A DNA stretch of 64,000 nucleotides. It comes from Lachnospiraceae bacterium. GTDB lineage: Bacteria; Bacillota; Clostridia; Lachnospirales; Lachnospiraceae. The stretch lies in assembly GCA_024698715.1 (NCBI GenBank), contig JAILRA010000058.1, positions 1 to 64,000 of the forward strand. The letters are read 5' to 3'. Position numbers and translations under genes: made by a program. Shown here in pieces: positions 61,650 to 64,000 of the stretch. A model generated the notes under the pieces. It was not told where the DNA came from and made no database searches. It saw nothing but the letters and a program-made list of their open reading frames with translations. The first letter of the stretch is position 1. Each line of letters begins with the position of its first letter.

Positions 61650-62184
61650 ATGAGCGAATACAAAATAAGAGACGTGAGGATTGAAGATGCAAGCCGTTTG
61701 GTTGAAATATATTCGTATTATGTATCGAATACAGCGGTTTCATTTGAATATGACGCACCTTCCGTCAGTGAGTTTGAAAATAGGATAAAACATACCATAG
61801 AGGCTTATCCGTATTTGGTTTGTGAAAAAGATAATAAAGATCGTAGGATATGTTTATGCAGGTGCATACAGTACGCGAGAAGCTTACACATGGACGGCTA
61901 CAACATCGATCTATATTGATAAAGAATACCGAAGACAGGGCATAGGAACTTTATTATATAAAAAATTGGAAAAGAGACTAAAAGAAAAGGGTATCATTAA
62001 TCTTCTGGCGGGAGTGGCTTATACAGAGAATGAAGACGAATATCTTTCACATGACAGTGAAAAATTCCATGTTGATCAGGGATATACCGAAGTCGCGCAT
62101 ATAATAACAGTTGGAAAGAAATTTGACAGATGGTATGACCTTAAATGGTACCAGAAAAAATTAACAAAAGAAGATTGTAAATAA
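61650..62184 (+). pseudogene. GNAT (phosphinothricin-acetyltransferase-like) gene with a +1 frameshift
   Basis: The first half reads from ATG 61650 (EYKIRDVRIEDASRLVEIYS to LVCEKDNK) and the second from about 61838 in the next frame (KIVGYVYAGAYSTREAYTWT, TTSIYIDKEYRRQGIGTLLY, RWYDLKWYQKKL). Joined, they give a normal ~175-residue PAT-like acetyltransferase. The break lies in AATAAAGATC at 61832-61841, where one A too many would explain it. A run of As makes a sequencing slip or phase-type variation possible. Confidence 0.8.
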
Positions 62185-62200
62185 AATTATCTGATGGATA

Positions 62201-62243
62201 TTGACAACAAATAGGTAATATGTTACATTTTAATATGTAACAT
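62201..62243 (+). promoter_or_regulatory. marR promoter with a palindromic operator
   Basis: TTGACA (62201-62206), 17-bp spacer, TACATT (62224-62229). The perfect inverted repeat ATGTTACAT (62220-62228) / ATGTAACAT (62235-62243) with a 6-base gap covers the -10 box. It is the expected site for MarR autoregulation. Confidence 0.8.
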
Positions 62244-62289
62244 GTTACTTATTTTTATTTACACCATTTTTGAGTAAAGAGGAATGACT

Positions 62290-62769
62290 ATGAATTATGA
62301 TGAAGCGATGAATATGAACAAAGTAGAGTTTGGACAGATGCCTCCGCAGGCTTTTCTTTTGGGCTTGCTAAGTGCGTTTGATAACCGGTTCCAGGCATCC
62401 GCTGATAACTATTTTAAGGAAATTACCTGGAAACAGTTCTTTGCGATTATATGCATTAATTTATGCAAAGAGGCACCGACGCTTAACGATCTTTCTGAAA
62501 TAATGGGCAGTTCTCACCAGAATGTTAAACAGATTCTTTTAAAACTTGAAAGCAAAGGATTTGTGACGATGGTGTCGGATGAAAAAGACAAAAGAAAACA
62601 GAGGATTCTTATTACGGATAAGTGCAGGAAGTTTTGTGAAGAAAATGATAATCAGAATCCAAACAGTGAGCAGATAATACATAAGATATTTAAAGATATC
62701 GATGAAAAAAAGCTTTTGATTACAATTGAGACGATCATGGAAATGGAAAGGAATTTGAGTGAAATATGA
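62290..62769 (+). CDS. MarR-family transcriptional regulator
   Basis: 159 residues. Winged HTH: APTLNDLSEIMGSSHQNVKQ and the wing ILLKLESKGFVTMVSDEKDKRKQRILIT. ATG 62290 is used because GAGGA lies 6 nt upstream; ATG 62284 would be too close to it. Its stop overlaps the flavodoxin gene by 4 bp, so it and the next two genes form a redox operon, probably autoregulated via 62220-62243. Confidence 0.9.
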   Translation: MNYDEAMNMNKVEFGQMPPQAFLLGLLSAFDNRFQASADNYFKEITWKQFFAIICINLCKEAPTLNDLSEIMGSSHQNVKQILLKLESKGFVTMVSDEKDKRKQRILITDKCRKFCEENDNQNPNSEQIIHKIFKDIDEKKLLITIETIMEMERNLSEI

Positions 62770-63290
62770 AAACACTGATTTGTTATACTTCACAGACGGG
62801 ATTTACAAAAAAATATTCCGAATGGTTAAAGGAAAACCTTGATGCTGATTTATTTGAACTGAAGGAAGTTCAGAAAAAGAAAAATGAATTTTTCGATTCA
62901 TATGATGCAATTATTTTTGCAGGATGGGTTATGGCAGCACAGGTTGTTAAAGTAAAGTGGTTTTTAGAAAAGGCAAACGGATGGAAAGAGAAAAAACTGG
63001 CGATTGTTGCTGTCGGAGGAAGTTCGAATGACAATCCTGATATAGAAGTGATGCTTGATAAATTGCTTAGCGATGAGCAGAAGAGATCTATTAAAGCGTT
63101 TTACTGCCAGGGCGGATTTAATTATGATAAGATGAACGCTCCTTCAAAACTTGCAATGAAGATGTTTGTAAATACATTAAAAAAGAGCAAGGAAGAAGAA
63201 AAAAGAAAACTGGCCGGTGTAATTGATAAATCATACGATATAACAGACAGAAAGTTTATCGAACCGGTAGTTTCTTATTTTGCGGGGTGA
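62766..63290 (+). CDS. Flavodoxin-domain protein (HemG/FldA-like)
   Basis: 174 residues. The FMN-phosphate loop is ICYTSQTGFTKKYSEWL; FDSYDAIIFAGWVMAAQVVK is the ring-contact region; VAVGGSSND follows. It resembles HemG-type flavodoxin oxidoreductases. Electron transfer in the cytoplasm to an unknown partner. Translationally coupled to marR (ATGA). Confidence 0.85.
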   Translation: MKTLICYTSQTGFTKKYSEWLKENLDADLFELKEVQKKKNEFFDSYDAIIFAGWVMAAQVVKVKWFLEKANGWKEKKLAIVAVGGSSNDNPDIEVMLDKLLSDEQKRSIKAFYCQGGFNYDKMNAPSKLAMKMFVNTLKKSKEEEKRKLAGVIDKSYDITDRKFIEPVVSYFAG

Positions 63291-63294
63291 GGTC

Positions 63295-63690
63295 ATGAAA
63301 AAAATACTGATAATTGCATCAATAGTTTTGGGCGTGATATTTATAGGTTTTGCTGCATTGATTGGAGGAGGTTTTCTTATGCTTAAGAATAAGATGACAG
63401 ATGAAGTCAATGCTTTCGATAAAACCCCGATAGAGATAAACTCAGTAGCTGACGGAACGTATGAGGGCACTGCGGAAACTACTCTCGTTAAGGTTAAAGT
63501 TAGTGTGACTGTCAATGACGGAGAGATAGAAAATATTGAAATTCTTAAGCATGAATGTGGTAAAGGTGCACCCGCAAATGTTATAGTAAATGATATGATG
63601 TTACTAAACAATATTGAGGTTGATGCAGTAACGGGTGCAACCTATTCAAGTGAAGTTATTAAGGCAGCTGTGAGAAATGCACTTAGATGA
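63295..63690 (+). CDS. Membrane-anchored FMN-binding domain protein
   Basis: 131 residues. One N-terminal membrane segment (ILIIASIVLGVIFIGFAALI) and an extracytoplasmic FMN_bind domain with DAVTGATYSS, the motif for covalent FMN attachment to threonine by an ApbE-type enzyme. It probably passes electrons at the outer membrane face, as in RnfG/NqrC-like or extracellular electron-transfer proteins. GGGGTGAGGTC precedes the ATG. Confidence 0.87.
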   Translation: MKKILIIASIVLGVIFIGFAALIGGGFLMLKNKMTDEVNAFDKTPIEINSVADGTYEGTAETTLVKVKVSVTVNDGEIENIEILKHECGKGAPANVIVNDMMLLNNIEVDAVTGATYSSEVIKAAVRNALR

Positions 63691-63702
63691 CTTCGGAAAC
63701 AG

Positions 63703-63730
63703 TGAGCCAGTGGACGGAGTTCCCGGTCCA
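63703..63730 (+). repeat. Dispersed ACGGAGTT repeat, copy 10
   Basis: TGAGCC-AGTGG-ACGGAGTT-CCC-GGTCCA; left arm diverged. Lies 12 nt after the FMN-binding gene. Confidence 0.85.
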
Positions 63731-63787
63731 AAAACAATAGAAGAGTAAAATTATATTTTGGAATAAATAATAAAAAGGAATAAAACT

Positions 63788-64000
63788 ATGAATCAGGATT
63801 TACCGATTATTGGAGTTATGCCCCTTGTTGATGAGGAAAAAGACAGCCTTTCGGTAAACAGTTATCATCATCAGGCGATTAAAGAACCTGCTGACCCCTG
63901 AGTGTAATGGCTGTATCTGAAGACGGTATTATTGAAGCGGTAGAAATTCGGGAAAAAAGATTCGTGTGGGGTTTACAATGACATCCTGAATTTTCGTACA
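63788..64000 (+). pseudogene. Decayed gamma-glutamyl-GABA hydrolase-like (class I glutamine amidotransferase) gene
   Basis: An ATG followed by QDLPIIGVMPLVDEEKDSLS, the N-terminus of a PuuD/peptidase C26 protein, is fused to the C-terminal part VNSYHHQAIKEPA (the triad His/Glu region). Then a frameshift near 63897 leads to SVMAVSEDGIIEAVEIREKR and a TGA where the family has Trp in GLQWHPEF. A large internal deletion, a frameshift and a nonsense codon all point to a dead gene. It runs to the window edge. Confidence 0.8.

Noticed and set aside
50536..63730. CRISPR-like or operon terminators for the dispersed repeat
   Set aside because: Spacing is 0.03 to 3 kb, no spacers of constant size; no T-run follows, so intrinsic termination is unlikely.

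Overview
The window looks like a chromosome segment of a low-to-moderate GC Gram-positive anaerobe of the class Clostridia, most probably a Lachnospiraceae member close to Butyrivibrio/Pseudobutyrivibrio. That placement is inferred from gene content: a clostridial division cluster without murE/murF, an intracellular GH10 xylanase, iron-containing alcohol dehydrogenase, several GGDEF/EAL proteins, and LexA boxes of the Firmicutes type. It was not tested by a database search. No rRNA, tRNA or CRISPR array was found.

1-8.7 kb is AT-rich accessory DNA. It starts with the 3' end of an expressed hsdS gene, a tyrosine recombinase and an oppositely oriented promoterless hsdS cassette sharing inverted repeats, which is the layout of a phase-variable type I restriction-modification locus. 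An XRE regulator plus ImmA/IrrE peptidase follows, then small mobile-element genes and a Tn916-type tail (HTH protein, sigma-like protein, Xis, Int). The element's right end lies just upstream of ychF and holds six copies of a 9-bp repeat that probably binds Int.

8.7-31.7 kb is core chromosome: ychF, a MATE exporter, then the division/wall cluster mraZ-rsmH-ftsL-PBP-mraY-ftsW-ftsQ-ftsZ with nrdR, driven by a promoter carrying AGTGG-type MraZ boxes. An oligopeptide-type ABC transporter operon follows with a PseG-like gene inside it, then yqeG and a NatA/NatB-type exporter whose permease is fused to a CPBP protease. On the minus strand is an SOS-type Y-family polymerase with a YolD-like partner.

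31.8-50.5 kb mixes signalling and carbohydrate functions: a hybrid histidine kinase, GH10 xylanase behind a 37-bp tandem repeat, alcohol dehydrogenase, AraC regulator, two EAL proteins, a lipoprotein with an expanding acidic repeat tail, a second probable SOS gene, a HAD phosphatase, HtrA, a methyltransferase, a CDF transporter, a TetR regulator with two operators, a GT1 glycosyltransferase, GNAT and MBL enzymes.

50.5-64 kb has a different character. It is a run of small enzymes (GNATs, flavodoxins, HD, isochorismatase-like, GrpB, FMN-binding) with several decayed genes. Between them, always in the same orientation and usually right after a stop codon, lie ten copies of a 28-29 bp repeat with arms TGGACC/GGTCCA and an invariant ACGGAGTT core. 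I found no copy in the first 50 kb. This repeat family and its contacts with neighbouring genes (a truncated C-terminus, a stop codon supplied by the repeat, a possible repeat-derived ribosome-binding site) are the most unusual structure in the window.
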